NCBI GenBank assembly: GCA_039183535.1
Contig: JBCDBO010000003.1
Span: forward strand, 54,389 to 118,388
From: JBCAXA01 sp039183535
Lineage (GTDB): Bacteria; Pseudomonadota; Gammaproteobacteria; Steroidobacterales; Woeseiaceae
DNA length: 64,000 bases
Direction: 5' to 3'
The notes below the pieces were generated by a model that made no database searches, was not told where the DNA came from, and was given only the letters and a program-made list of their open reading frames with translations. The first letter of the stretch is position 1. Each line of letters starts with the position of its first letter. A program made the position numbers and the translations under genes. This document shows, one piece after another, positions 35,816-45,340 of this stretch.

Positions 35816-37213
35816 CTAGCGCTGATCCGTTGACGTGACCGATCGCGCGACGCGGATGTTCGATATACCGCGTTCGAGAAAATCGAGGTATTCCTGCTCC
35901 CAATAAGCATATTCGAATCGGTACTCGATATCCTTCGCAACGATTGGATCGCCATTACGTAACGCTGGACGATACACGAAGCGCCGTAGTTGTTTTAGAA
36001 CCATAAAGTCCTTAAACCGCTCGGGACTGGATTCGGCAATCCGAACGTTGGTCATCCGTCCATCTGGGCCGACGTCGTACCGAAGTACGACAACACCACG
36101 TTTCATACCGCGTCGCTGCGCGCGGTCTCGCCAGTATTTAAAGCCGGTACCGTGCACGGTAGGCACGTCGTTCAAGACGACCGGCTCGCTGAAGTGCTGT
36201 TCGACGTTCGTCGCCTCGGTCTCTGGATCGCTCGCCATGTGCTCCCACGCCTGGCGGTAGAAGATGGCTGCTTTTTCGGCGTTATTGGTTTTCAGCGTGT
36301 AGTAGTCACCCATTCCCGAATAGGCGGCGACCTTCTGCTCTGTTGTTGCGGCACCAGGGTTTCGTTCGGTCAAATCCATCATGACTTGGTAGTAACGCCG
36401 CGCCTGTTTTACGCCGTCGTAACCGTCATACATTTCGTTGTACAAAAACAGATTGGCGAGCTTGCCAACGACCGGAATCATCAGCGGCGATCGGCGGCCT
36501 TCCGTGTTCTTGATGCGTCGCATGATGTCGCGGTATTCAGCTTGCGCGCCGAGAAGATCGCCAGTCTTCTCAAGCGTTTCCGCATAATCGTAAAGCGCCG
36601 GTAAAATCTCCAACGAATCGATACCGTAATGGCGGCGCAACAAATCGACGCGGTAAGCATTGAGCGCCCGCGCTTGCTTCGCGTCGCCTTGGCGGTAGTA
36701 AAAATCGCTGACTTCCAGCAGGTAATCGGCAAGATCCGGGTCCTGGAGGCCGTGGTTCACTGTATGCAGATGCAGAGCGCGTTCGTATTGTGCCGCTGCC
36801 TCATCGATCTTCCCGACGGTGTCGAGTAGGCGCGCGTACTGCCAAGTCGGCGCTTCTAATTGGTCGTCGAGAATGGACGTGCCGGACTCGACGAGTTCCA
36901 AGGCGGCGGCGTAGTTCTGGGTTGCCGGCTCAAGTCGACCAGCCCGTTGCTGCGCCTCGGCTAACCGGGCGAGGATCAAACCGCGATCAGCTGGGGTCGC
37001 ATCAGGAATGTCCGCGAGCTCATTGAGCATCCATTTAGCGGTATTGATGCAGGTTTCGAAATCACCTTCTTGGAACTGCTCGTCGAACTGCTCCTTGGCG
37101 TTGTCTAAACGCTGCCAGCCAGGCTGGTTTGCGGCGGCCAATGGCGCGCAGATGAGAAAGGCGCTCGCTATTAGCGAACGCGGCGTACGGTCACCCCAGT
37201 GCTTGGCAATCAC
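35816..37213 (-). CDS. exported TPR protein with TonB C-terminal domain
   Basis: 465 residues with a signal peptide (FLICAPLAAANQP). A TPR/helical region of about 300 residues is followed by a TonB C-terminal fold: RGMKRGVVVLRYDVGPDGRMTNVRIAESSPERFKDFMVLKQLRRFVYRPALRNG, the sheet that pairs with a TonB box. There is no membrane helix beyond the signal, so it is not a classical inner-membrane TonB. Such periplasmic TPR-TonB proteins occur in several gammaproteobacteria near receptors; the role here is inference. It lies upstream of, and collinear with, the TPR/oxygenase gene, 48 bases away. Confidence 0.8.
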   Translation of the reverse strand: MIAKHWGDRTPRSLIASAFLICAPLAAANQPGWQRLDNAKEQFDEQFQEGDFETCINTAKWMLNELADIPDATPADRGLILARLAEAQQRAGRLEPATQNYAAALELVESGTSILDDQLEAPTWQYARLLDTVGKIDEAAAQYERALHLHTVNHGLQDPDLADYLLEVSDFYYRQGDAKQARALNAYRVDLLRRHYGIDSLEILPALYDYAETLEKTGDLLGAQAEYRDIMRRIKNTEGRRSPLMIPVVGKLANLFLYNEMYDGYDGVKQARRYYQVMMDLTERNPGAATTEQKVAAYSGMGDYYTLKTNNAEKAAIFYRQAWEHMASDPETEATNVEQHFSEPVVLNDVPTVHGTGFKYWRDRAQRRGMKRGVVVLRYDVGPDGRMTNVRIAESSPERFKDFMVLKQLRRFVYRPALRNGDPIVAKDIEYRFEYAYWEQEYLDFLERGISNIRVARSVTSTDQR

Positions 37214-37444
37214 AGCGTGGTTAGCCCCCTCAGACTAAACGAACGACGTGACCCATGGCACAGCCAGGCATGCTAACGGAACTGAGCAACGCTCACCGCA
37301 CCCCCCGCGGTGGCCGTTGACCGGCAGCGACCGAATAATCTGCTGCCCACCGTTGCAGACCACGGCTACACACTTGAGTCGTGGCAATAACAACACTACG
37401 CTTTGGCCTGAGAGTATCACCTGAGCGCATAGGCGCAAGCATTG

Positions 37445-38053
37445 ATGGTCAAACTGTTAACTCGATCGATGGTCGGTCTGACGTTCGCGTTCGCCACCCC
37501 GGTGTATGGGCAAACAGCCGCCGATTACGAACGCTGTCGCGCTATTGCGACTGACGCCGACAGACTGGCGTGCTACGACAACGTGGCCAGCGCTGGCGAC
37601 TCTGTGGCCGAACCGACGGTTGCAATTGAAACAGCACCGGTTGCGATGGATACGACGCCGGTTGCCAACGATGGCACGGAGCCGACGGCGCCGGCGACCG
37701 TTGCGTCACCTGAGCCGGCGACAACGGCGGCGGCGACAACGACCGTGTCGCTCGACGATCCGGTTGATCTGTTTGGCCGTTCCGATAAAGAAATTCGCGA
37801 CGCTGCGATACAGCAGTCAAACGACAAGAGCGCGCCCGACCGTCTGACTGCCGCTGTGGCCTCGGTTAGCACAACCGCGTCCGGCCGTTTTCGGATTACG
37901 CTCGACAACGAACAAACCTGGACGCAAACCGAGTCGGCGAGATTTCGTCTGCGCGAAGGGGACGCGGTCGAGATCAGACGTGGCCAATTAGGCGCTTACT
38001 TTCTCAAGAAACAAGGGAAGAATCGGAGCGTGCGAGTGCGCCGTATCAACTAG
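37445..38053 (+). CDS. exported protein with RC..ADRLACYD motif, function unknown
   Basis: 202 residues from the ATG at 37445. A signal peptide (LTFAFATPVYGQ) is followed at once by YERCRAIATDADRLACYDNVA, a two-cysteine motif seen at the mature N-terminus of several small periplasmic proteins such as VasI-type proteins. A Thr/Ala/Pro-rich linker of about 75 residues leads to a basic C-terminal part (TASGRFRITLDNEQTWTQTESARFRLREGDAVEI) that looks like a small beta domain. No type VI secretion genes are nearby, so VasI itself is unlikely. The 231-base gap before it holds nothing I can assign. Confidence 0.65.
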   Translation: MVKLLTRSMVGLTFAFATPVYGQTAADYERCRAIATDADRLACYDNVASAGDSVAEPTVAIETAPVAMDTTPVANDGTEPTAPATVASPEPATTAAATTTVSLDDPVDLFGRSDKEIRDAAIQQSNDKSAPDRLTAAVASVSTTASGRFRITLDNEQTWTQTESARFRLREGDAVEIRRGQLGAYFLKKQGKNRSVRVRRIN

Positions 38054-38066
38054 GTACCGGTGGGCG

Positions 38067-39671
38067 TTACTGGATTACCTGCAACCTCAACGCAGCAGGA
38101 ACAGCGTCGCGACCGACTCGAGCTGGTCGAGCAAAATAAAAGCCCTGCAACTCGTCACAACCGAGATCGCGCAACGTCGCTGCCTGTTGCTCAGACTCAA
38201 CGCCTTCGGCGACAACCTGCATGTCCAATCCATGCGCCATGTCGATCAATGCTTGTGTGATCGTCGCGGTACGGCGATCAGCGATATCCCGCACGAAATC
38301 TTTGTCGATTTTTAATCGGGTCACCGGTAAGCGTCGCAGATAATCGAGACTCGCGTACGCACAGCCAAAGTCGTCCAGCGCTATCCCCAGCCCTAGGCTG
38401 CGCAGCGCACTCATCGCCCGCCGAGCGGTGCGCATGTCCGCAATCGCCGAACTCTCGGTAACCTCTAGCTCGACGAGACGTGGCGACACCTCGTATTGCT
38501 CCAACATGCCTTCGAAAACCCGTACCAGACGGTCATCGCGTAGACTGCGGGCCGACACATTGATGGCCACTGGCAAAGCGTCTGTGCCGTGCATCTGCCA
38601 CTGCCGCAATTGTCGCCCCACTTGGTCGATGACAAACTCATCGACACGCTGCACCAAGCCGTTCTCTTCGACGAACGGCATAAATGTGGACGCGGATGTG
38701 ACAAACCCGTCGGCCCTTGACCAGCGTAATAACGCTTCGAGCCGCACCGCGACTCGATGCTTCGCATCGACGATCGGTTGGTATTGCACATGCAACTGGT
38801 CGCTATCGATCGCTCGACTAACATCGGTCAGCAGCCGCTGCCGGTGCGCACTACGCCGGTTAAGTTCCTGGCTGTAATACTTCCAGCGACCTGTGTTTTC
38901 TTCGCGTTGTTCGCTTAACGCGTTTAGTGCTTTCGCCAACAGTTCAGCTGGCTCGCGAGCGTCATCGGGTGCAACAGCAATACCAAGATGCGTTCTGGTA
39001 ATGACTCGGTCGCTGCCGGCGAGAATCGGAACCGATAACGCCCGCGATAGTTCCTCGGTAACGGCATCGATATCCTCTGCAGCGCCGACGCCGTTTACGA
39101 CAAAAACACAATGATCGAGATCGACGATGCGATTAGCGCGATCGAGTGTACGTTCTATCAGCGAGGCAACGACCAAGGTGCGGACATCTTGCTGCGCGTC
39201 ACTCGCCAGAATCGGTCGTAAACGCTCACTGAAATGACGAAGCTCGGTTGGGTTTTCGGGGACACGCAAGTTCAGCAGCTTGCCATCCCAACTTGAACGC
39301 GTATGGCGCTCAACGGCCGCTGCGATCGAGTCCGCGAGCGCCTCTACGGTGCAGTAGCCTTTCAGGACATAGTCTTCGACACCAAGACCCAATGCGGCAA
39401 GCACATCGTCTTCGCTGTCTTCGGCGGATAATGCGACGATGGGCGTGTTCGGGCAGACGCTCTGAATATTGCGCACAGCACGCAGCCCTGCCGAGCCCGG
39501 CAGGTCCATATCGAGCAAGACCACGTCAAAGTCTTCATCGTTAGTCAGTTGTTCCGCTTCAGAGATGTCGGTACAGCGACGTAAATCGACCTCAAACGCC
39601 CCCGTTTCGGTCAATTGTCTCTCCAAAAGCGCAGCGTCCGCTGCGTCGTCCTCGACGAGCAGTATCTTCAT
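38067..39671 (-). CDS. response regulator with degenerate GGDEF and intact EAL domain
   Basis: 534 residues from the ATG at 39671. A receiver domain (LLVEDDAADAALL, phospho-aspartate in VVLLDMDLPG, lysine in YVLKGY) is followed by a remnant of a GGDEF domain (about residues 165 to 270) with no GGDEF motif, and an EAL domain. The EAL domain keeps its catalytic set: RLEALLRW, AINVSARSL, LVELEVTES, LDDFGCAYASL, LKIDKDFV and VVAEGVES. It is therefore probably an active c-di-GMP phosphodiesterase. It is divergent from the GGDEF response regulator at 39870; about 200 bases lie between. Confidence 0.92.
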   Translation of the reverse strand: MKILLVEDDAADAALLERQLTETGAFEVDLRRCTDISEAEQLTNDEDFDVVLLDMDLPGSAGLRAVRNIQSVCPNTPIVALSAEDSEDDVLAALGLGVEDYVLKGYCTVEALADSIAAAVERHTRSSWDGKLLNLRVPENPTELRHFSERLRPILASDAQQDVRTLVVASLIERTLDRANRIVDLDHCVFVVNGVGAAEDIDAVTEELSRALSVPILAGSDRVITRTHLGIAVAPDDAREPAELLAKALNALSEQREENTGRWKYYSQELNRRSAHRQRLLTDVSRAIDSDQLHVQYQPIVDAKHRVAVRLEALLRWSRADGFVTSASTFMPFVEENGLVQRVDEFVIDQVGRQLRQWQMHGTDALPVAINVSARSLRDDRLVRVFEGMLEQYEVSPRLVELEVTESSAIADMRTARRAMSALRSLGLGIALDDFGCAYASLDYLRRLPVTRLKIDKDFVRDIADRRTATITQALIDMAHGLDMQVVAEGVESEQQAATLRDLGCDELQGFYFARPARVGRDAVPAALRLQVIQ

Positions 39672-39869
39672 CGGGTAGCTCGTATTTCGGCCCAACCGCT
39701 CTATCGGCCGACACTCCCAGCGCTTTAGCGTCGATCAGTGATGCCCGGCACGGTCCTGCCAGCGCGACTATTGCTGCCGCGATTTAACCGTTATTACACC
39801 TAGCAGCGTCTAAGGTTTCGTCAGCGGTCGCCGACACAGCGTACAGGCAAGAGGGTCAGGAGAACGTAC

Positions 39870-41642
39870 GTGCGAATTCTGCTCGTCGAGGACGATAAGT
39901 CAGACGCACAGCTGGTCGAACTACTGCTTGATCGCGATAAGTCGCAATCGCATGACATTGAGTGGGTAGAGACTGTGGCGGAAGGAGTCGCCATGCTGGA
40001 AACGCAGGTGTTCGATGTCGCACTCGTCGACCTTAGCCTGCCGGATGCGTGTAACGATGAGGCGGTCACTCGATTGGTTGCCGCCGATGAGAACATACCG
40101 ATTGTCGTACTAAGCGGTAACGACGACGAAAAACTGGCGTTATCGATCATCGAAGGTGGCGCTCAGGACTACCTAACAAAAGGCAGCGTTGGTACGACAG
40201 GTCTGAACCGCGCGATGCGCTACGCCGTCGATCGTAAGGCCACGGAAGTCACGTTGCGCGAACGGGCAACCGTCGACATATTGACCGGTTTGTGCAATCG
40301 CGTTGAATTCGAGTGCCAACTCGACCGTGCGATGTCGAATGCGACCCGCAACGGAACGATGGCTGGCGTTATCCTAATCGATCTCGATCACTTTAAGTCG
40401 ATCAACGATACCCACGGTCATGCCGCTGGTGATGCGGTGCTACACGCATTCGGCGAACGCTTACGGATGAGCCTTCGAGTCGGCGATACCGGCGCACGAC
40501 TGGGTGGTGACGAATTCGCGGTGCTGCTCGAGAACCTTGAGTCGTTGCATGATGTGAAGCAATGGGTGTTGCGCGTACAGGAACAGCTGCGCCAGCCGGT
40601 AGGCTTTGACAACGTCTCGTTGCCCCTGTCGATGTCGATCGGCGCCGCGGTGTTTCCAACCCACGGTCCGAGTATCGAGCGGATCCTGCGCTGCGCAGAC
40701 GTATCGATGTACAGCGTTAAGAAACAAGGTCGCAACGGCTTTTTGCTGTACGACGAACGCATGGAAGACTCTTTGCGGCAACGTGATCTCATCGAAGAAG
40801 AGATTCGCGCAGCGCTCGATGCCGGCCATTTTGTTCCGCACTTTCAGCCGCAGATCAGTTTGAACGACGGCCGTCTGGTTGGTCTCGAGGCCGTTTGCCG
40901 ATGGCTTCGGACGGACAAAATTTTCGCGATGCCAACCGAGTACATTCCACTCGTTCAAGATCTGAAACTGATCGAGGAACTTGGCCACAAGATTTTCAGC
41001 CAGATCTGTGTACAAATCGCCGCGTGGCGCCGGACCAAGATCGGTATCCGTTGCCCAGTATCGGTAAAAGTCGACGAGCAAGAGCTGCTAGTCCCCGACT
41101 ATGCGCAACGGGTGCTTAGCGAAACATCCCGCAATGGCGTGCAACCCAGTGACCTACGGCTGGAACTGCGCAATCAACTGTTGGCCAATGACAACCCGGT
41201 TATCGCTGCGAATTTATCGCAGCTCGCGAAAGCGGGTTTCCGCTTCAGCGTTGAGAAGCTTGATATCGACTTAATCTCGCGCTTGCCGGTACCCCAGGCG
41301 AACATAGACGCGTTAAAACTGAACAAAGAACAGACGACCGCAGTCTTTAGTGAGCGCATGGCCGTGCCAGTTACCCGTGCATTGGTGCAAATGGCTAATG
41401 AGATTGGTATTCCCGTGGTCGGCGAGGGTATTGAAACAGCGCGCCAGTTTCGAGCGTTGCAGCAACTTGGCTGCGACCAAGCACAAGGCTATTTCATCGC
41501 CCGACCAATGAACCCTGACAACCTCGTTAAATGGCTCAAGCGACACAGCGAGCGGCAACGCGAGCGAAGTCTGACCATGACGGGCCGCTTTCGATTGCCC
41601 CCACCGTTAAAGCGGTTCCAGGCACGGGGCGCCGCGAATTGA
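39870..41642 (+). CDS. response regulator with active GGDEF and degenerate EAL domain
   Basis: 590 residues; GTG start with AGGAGA 6 bases upstream. Receiver domain: LLVEDDKSDAQLV, DVALVDLSLPD and YLTKGS. The GGDEF domain has LIDLDHFKSINDTHGHAAGD and RLGGDEF, with an RVGD inhibition site five residues before it, so diguanylate cyclase activity with product inhibition is likely. In the EAL domain EAL reads EAV, the DDFG pair is lost (FSVEKLDID) and the second glutamate of LELTES is gone (LELRNQ), so it is probably catalytically dead but may still bind c-di-GMP. The end overlaps the next gene. Confidence 0.93.
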   Translation: MRILLVEDDKSDAQLVELLLDRDKSQSHDIEWVETVAEGVAMLETQVFDVALVDLSLPDACNDEAVTRLVAADENIPIVVLSGNDDEKLALSIIEGGAQDYLTKGSVGTTGLNRAMRYAVDRKATEVTLRERATVDILTGLCNRVEFECQLDRAMSNATRNGTMAGVILIDLDHFKSINDTHGHAAGDAVLHAFGERLRMSLRVGDTGARLGGDEFAVLLENLESLHDVKQWVLRVQEQLRQPVGFDNVSLPLSMSIGAAVFPTHGPSIERILRCADVSMYSVKKQGRNGFLLYDERMEDSLRQRDLIEEEIRAALDAGHFVPHFQPQISLNDGRLVGLEAVCRWLRTDKIFAMPTEYIPLVQDLKLIEELGHKIFSQICVQIAAWRRTKIGIRCPVSVKVDEQELLVPDYAQRVLSETSRNGVQPSDLRLELRNQLLANDNPVIAANLSQLAKAGFRFSVEKLDIDLISRLPVPQANIDALKLNKEQTTAVFSERMAVPVTRALVQMANEIGIPVVGEGIETARQFRALQQLGCDQAQGYFIARPMNPDNLVKWLKRHSERQRERSLTMTGRFRLPPPLKRFQARGAAN

Positions 41643-43597
41643 ACGACAACGATGACACCTCGCCGGCGCCGGACGCAGCGACCGGTACCGGTCGTTTCGA
41701 CGTGGGACCGGCAACACCAGCCGGTACGCCAACGTCGACAGACTCAACCGAGATTTTGGCGTTTCTTGAACTCGCGACACCCACAGCAAAGCTCGGTTAT
41801 TGGCAGGTGGATTTGGCTACCAATGCTCTGTGGTGGTCGAGTGAGGTCTACCGCATCCACGGACTAAGCGCCGACGAGTATACGCCCGATGTCGATTCGG
41901 CCGTCAGCTATTATCACCCGGACGACACAGCGGCTGTCCGAGCGATGCTCGCGCGTGTCGTTGAGACCGGCCGGCGAGAGACGTTCAATCTCCGTTTACG
42001 TCTCGCCAACGGGGAAACTCGCTTCGTCCGCTCAGCGGCGGTGCTGCGACCCGACGCACTCAGTGGACCGGGAAAAATTATCGGTACGTTTCTGGAAACG
42101 ACGTATGAAACGCTGACGAGCGGCGTCCGAATACGTTTGAACGCGCTGAACGACCGGGTCAACCTAACGCCAAGCGAACGTATCGAGGGTCTTCTAGACA
42201 TAACCCGCTGGATTGCTGATTGCGAGGCCAGCGCAATATGGACGACCGATGACGATACCGAACCCACGTTCAAAGTCGGCGCCGATATCAATGCGGAAGG
42301 CTGCGTTGCCGTAGCCGACCGGGTTATCGGTGAAGGCTTCGATCATCGCGTGCACGGTCGGCTGTACACGCGACTGCAACCGTATGCGCTCAACGATTCC
42401 CAGGCGACGCTTGTTGATCTGATACTGCGCCAAGTAGCACATGAGATTGTTGTCTTGCGGCAACGACGCGAACTTGCCGAGGCGCGAGAAGCACTTGCGC
42501 AGCGTGAACAAGAGCTCGCACAAATTTTTGACACCGTTCCGGTACCGATATGGCGAAAGAACACCGACAACCAGATCACAAAGGTCAACTCAGCGGCCGC
42601 TCGATTCATGGGCGACTCAATCGAGGCAATCGAAAAGCGTCAGGAAACGCAGCGCATTCCGCTCGCCGAGCACAACTATGACCAGGATGACCTCGATGCG
42701 CTAACGTCACGTCGATCGCGACTTGGCATTATTGAACGCTACGTCAAACCAGATGGCCAGCCCGGTTGGCTGCGCACGGATAAGACGCCGTGCGTCGACC
42801 CGGAATCCGGGGCGACAGGCCTCCTCGTTGTCGCGCAAGATGCGACCAACGTTATGCGAACCCAACAAGAAATGGAGCATCAAACTCGCGAGCTGAAAGC
42901 AGCCAACCGAAATCTCGATGAGTTCGCCTATATTGCATCACACGACTTGCGGTCACCGATTCGCGCGATTTCCCAATTGGCCAGTTGGATCGAGGAAGAC
43001 AATGCAGAACAACTTACCGAGGATTCGCGCAAAGCCTTGTCGATGCTAATTCGCCGAACCAATCGCATGGACCAATTGCTGACGGACATCTTGAACTACG
43101 CTCGGTCGGGTCGCGACATCGAACAGATGCAACTTATCGACTGCCGAGCGTTGGTAAACGAAATCGCAGCGGAGCTAGATGTACCGCAAGGCTTTACGGT
43201 TACGGCTGACTCGACGTTACCGACCATAGTCACGTCGCGTACGGCGCTGCAGCATATATTGCAACACCTAATAACCAATAGTCTCAAACACCATGACAGG
43301 AATAAGGGCGCCGTCCGTGTATACGCGACGCAGAGCGACGATTCGATTGCCCTGCATGTGGCAGACGACGGGCCTGGAATCGAGCAGCAATACCAAGAGC
43401 GAATTTTCCGGCTGCTTGAGACACTCGCGCCACGCGATCGAATCGAAGGCAGTGGTATCGGACTTGCTGTAGCTCGGCGGCTCGCACATGCGCTGCACGG
43501 AGAGATCAACGTCACCTCGAATCCTGGGCAACGTAATACAACGTTCTCACTGACGCTCGCGCGTTCGGTTCTCGATAATCGACCCGACGTCGCCTAG
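41639..43597 (+). CDS. PAS-domain sensor histidine kinase
   Basis: 652 residues from a TTG at 41639 that overlaps the upstream stop as TTGA; the frame is open to 41531, but that would overlap the previous gene by 112 bases. No membrane helix, so it is cytosolic. A PAS domain (about residues 42 to 154, LGYWQVDLATNALWWSSEVYRIHGLS), a GAF-like region, a second PAS (292 to 409), a HisKA domain (EFAYIASHDLRSPIRAI, phospho-acceptor H near 435) and an HATPase (LITNSLKH, DDGPGIE, GSGIGLAVARRL). The layout resembles phytochrome-type kinases without a chromophore domain. The partner regulator starts 8 bases downstream. Confidence 0.88.
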   Translation: MNDNDDTSPAPDAATGTGRFDVGPATPAGTPTSTDSTEILAFLELATPTAKLGYWQVDLATNALWWSSEVYRIHGLSADEYTPDVDSAVSYYHPDDTAAVRAMLARVVETGRRETFNLRLRLANGETRFVRSAAVLRPDALSGPGKIIGTFLETTYETLTSGVRIRLNALNDRVNLTPSERIEGLLDITRWIADCEASAIWTTDDDTEPTFKVGADINAEGCVAVADRVIGEGFDHRVHGRLYTRLQPYALNDSQATLVDLILRQVAHEIVVLRQRRELAEAREALAQREQELAQIFDTVPVPIWRKNTDNQITKVNSAAARFMGDSIEAIEKRQETQRIPLAEHNYDQDDLDALTSRRSRLGIIERYVKPDGQPGWLRTDKTPCVDPESGATGLLVVAQDATNVMRTQQEMEHQTRELKAANRNLDEFAYIASHDLRSPIRAISQLASWIEEDNAEQLTEDSRKALSMLIRRTNRMDQLLTDILNYARSGRDIEQMQLIDCRALVNEIAAELDVPQGFTVTADSTLPTIVTSRTALQHILQHLITNSLKHHDRNKGAVRVYATQSDDSIALHVADDGPGIEQQYQERIFRLLETLAPRDRIEGSGIGLAVARRLAHALHGEINVTSNPGQRNTTFSLTLARSVLDNRPDVA

Positions 43598-43605
43598 ACT
43601 CTGCG

Positions 43606-44073
43606 ATGACTACGAAAGATCAGCCGTTACACATACTGCTTGTCGAAGATGACGAAGTCGACGCGCTTGCGATACGGCGAGCCTTACGCAAGCTGGCTGC
43701 CAACGTCGTCCTCAGCGTCGCCGAGGACGGATTAACCGCGTTACAAATGATGCGTGGCAGCAAGACCTACGGTCGAATCGAATCCCCGTATATCGTCCTA
43801 TTGGATTGGAAGCTGCCGCGGATGCATGGCGGTGAATTCTTGCGCGAGCTACGCGCTGATCCGGCACTGCGCTCAACAATGGTCTTCGTCATGTCCACAT
43901 CCGACGCTGCCGAAGACCGCCGTCTCGCCTACGAATTTAACGTCGCAGGCTACTTTCTGAAGGGGGGCATCAAAGACGGCTTCACAACCGCGATTGCTAC
44001 CCTGCTGCAGTTTTGCGAGTTGGTCGAGCTACCTGAGCAAGACCATAAGCGAACGTCACGACTGTCTGCTTAG
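43606..44073 (+). CDS. single-domain response regulator
   Basis: 155 residues: ILLVEDDEVDALAIRRALRK, IVLLDWKLPRMHGGEFL (phospho-aspartate in LLDWKLP), VFVMSTSDAAEDRRLAYEFNVAGYFLKGG. It belongs to the Rcp1-like group of short regulators that pair with phytochrome-type histidine kinases, which matches the kinase directly upstream. There is no output domain, so it probably relays the signal by phosphotransfer or protein contact, possibly to the adjacent c-di-GMP enzymes. Confidence 0.92.
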   Translation: MTTKDQPLHILLVEDDEVDALAIRRALRKLAANVVLSVAEDGLTALQMMRGSKTYGRIESPYIVLLDWKLPRMHGGEFLRELRADPALRSTMVFVMSTSDAAEDRRLAYEFNVAGYFLKGGIKDGFTTAIATLLQFCELVELPEQDHKRTSRLSA

Positions 44074-44076
44074 GCG

Positions 44077-45246
44077 CTAGCCATACTGCGCGTATAACCG
44101 CTCGCGCGAACGCGGATCAACATTCACCCGATCAAGATGCCCATCAATATGTGGCAACGCCAGTAGGCGTTTGTCCATCACCGCGAACCACAGCGGTGGG
44201 CAGTAGGCCGCGAGATACATACCAAAGTAGCCACTTGGTAGCCGCGGCGCATCAGGATCGCTTGCTAAGGCTTGGTAGCGCCGTTTTGGGTTGGCATGGT
44301 GTTCGGAATGACGCTGCAAATGAAACAACACGAGGTTTGAGGCCAGGAAGTTACTGTTCCACGAGTGGCACGGCTGACAACGCTCATAGCGCCCATCCGG
44401 TCGTTGCGCACGTTTCAAGCCGTAATGTTCGATGTAATTGGCACTCGTTAGTTGCCACCAAGCGAAGACGTTATGGATCAATAGAAACGGCAACATCTTC
44501 AGACCGAACGCGACTAGCAGGCCGCCTTGGAGAACGATGGTCATCGCGTACGACTGCAAAATGACATTCTCGAGACTAAAGAATGACAGGCCGAGACGAC
44601 TAAGGCGGTCTTTCTCAGACTCAATACCGCGGAGCAGCGCACCTGGTACCTCGCGCAACGCGAACCGGTAAATCGACTCACCCATCCTCGCACTCGCCGG
44701 ATCGGCTGGCGTCGCAACATCCCGGTGATGGCCGCGATTATGCTCGACGCAAAAATGCCCGTACGCGGGTACGGCCAAGGCGACTCGCGCAAACCACTGT
44801 TCAATGTGGGACGGCTTGTGGCCGAGCTCGTGGGCGGTGTTAATCGCAAGGCCACTCGCCAGCCCGGTAGTCAACGCCAAGGCAAGATAGCCAGCAATGC
44901 CCAGGTCCGTTGTCGCCGCATAGCCGACTGCAACGATTAGCGACACGATATGCGTCGGCACGGCAATCAGCGTTAAGCGCCGATAGAACGTATCGGCCTC
45001 AAGAACACTCACGACCTCCGGCGGCGGATTGTTGCGGTCCTCGCCGAGCCAAGCGTCGAGCAACGGGCCGAGTCCATAACTGGCAATGATCGGCAGCGCC
45101 AACGTCCACGTCCAGCCGGTCGCCAGGTGCAGCGCGATGCCGGTGATTGGGCTCAGTGGATACAATACCGACAATAGCCACCAATGCCGTTTATCATCAC
45201 GGTATTCGAAGGTTTCGCCGTTGCGCTCGTAACTGATGGCGGTCAT
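44077..45246 (-). CDS. alkB: alkane 1-monooxygenase
   Basis: 389 residues with six membrane helices and the three histidine clusters of the AlkB di-iron site: HELGHKPS, EHNRGHHRDV and LQRHSEHHANPKRRYQAL, plus NYIEHYGL, a hallmark of AlkB. The enzyme hydroxylates the terminal carbon of n-alkanes in the inner membrane, using electrons from rubredoxin. No rubredoxin or rubredoxin reductase gene is in the window and there is no fused rubredoxin domain, so those must be elsewhere. It runs convergent to the response regulator. Confidence 0.95.
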   Translation of the reverse strand: MTAISYERNGETFEYRDDKRHWWLLSVLYPLSPITGIALHLATGWTWTLALPIIASYGLGPLLDAWLGEDRNNPPPEVVSVLEADTFYRRLTLIAVPTHIVSLIVAVGYAATTDLGIAGYLALALTTGLASGLAINTAHELGHKPSHIEQWFARVALAVPAYGHFCVEHNRGHHRDVATPADPASARMGESIYRFALREVPGALLRGIESEKDRLSRLGLSFFSLENVILQSYAMTIVLQGGLLVAFGLKMLPFLLIHNVFAWWQLTSANYIEHYGLKRAQRPDGRYERCQPCHSWNSNFLASNLVLFHLQRHSEHHANPKRRYQALASDPDAPRLPSGYFGMYLAAYCPPLWFAVMDKRLLALPHIDGHLDRVNVDPRSRERLYAQYG

Positions 45247-45340
45247 GAGTGTTCCCGTAGTCGCTCACGGGACTATAAAATACTGGTGTCAGCATTGGTA
45301 GCGTCGGCATGTCGCGGCAACGAACAACAAGGAAAAATGA

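Noticed and set aside
37235..37438. 67-codon minus-strand frame before the motif protein
   Set aside because: Cysteine/valine-rich random-looking product, no ribosome site, no domain; treated as an intergenic region.
41531..41638. Longer N-terminus of the histidine kinase
   Set aside because: It would overlap the preceding gene by 112 bases and adds low-complexity residues; the TTG at 41639 coupled to the upstream stop is simpler.
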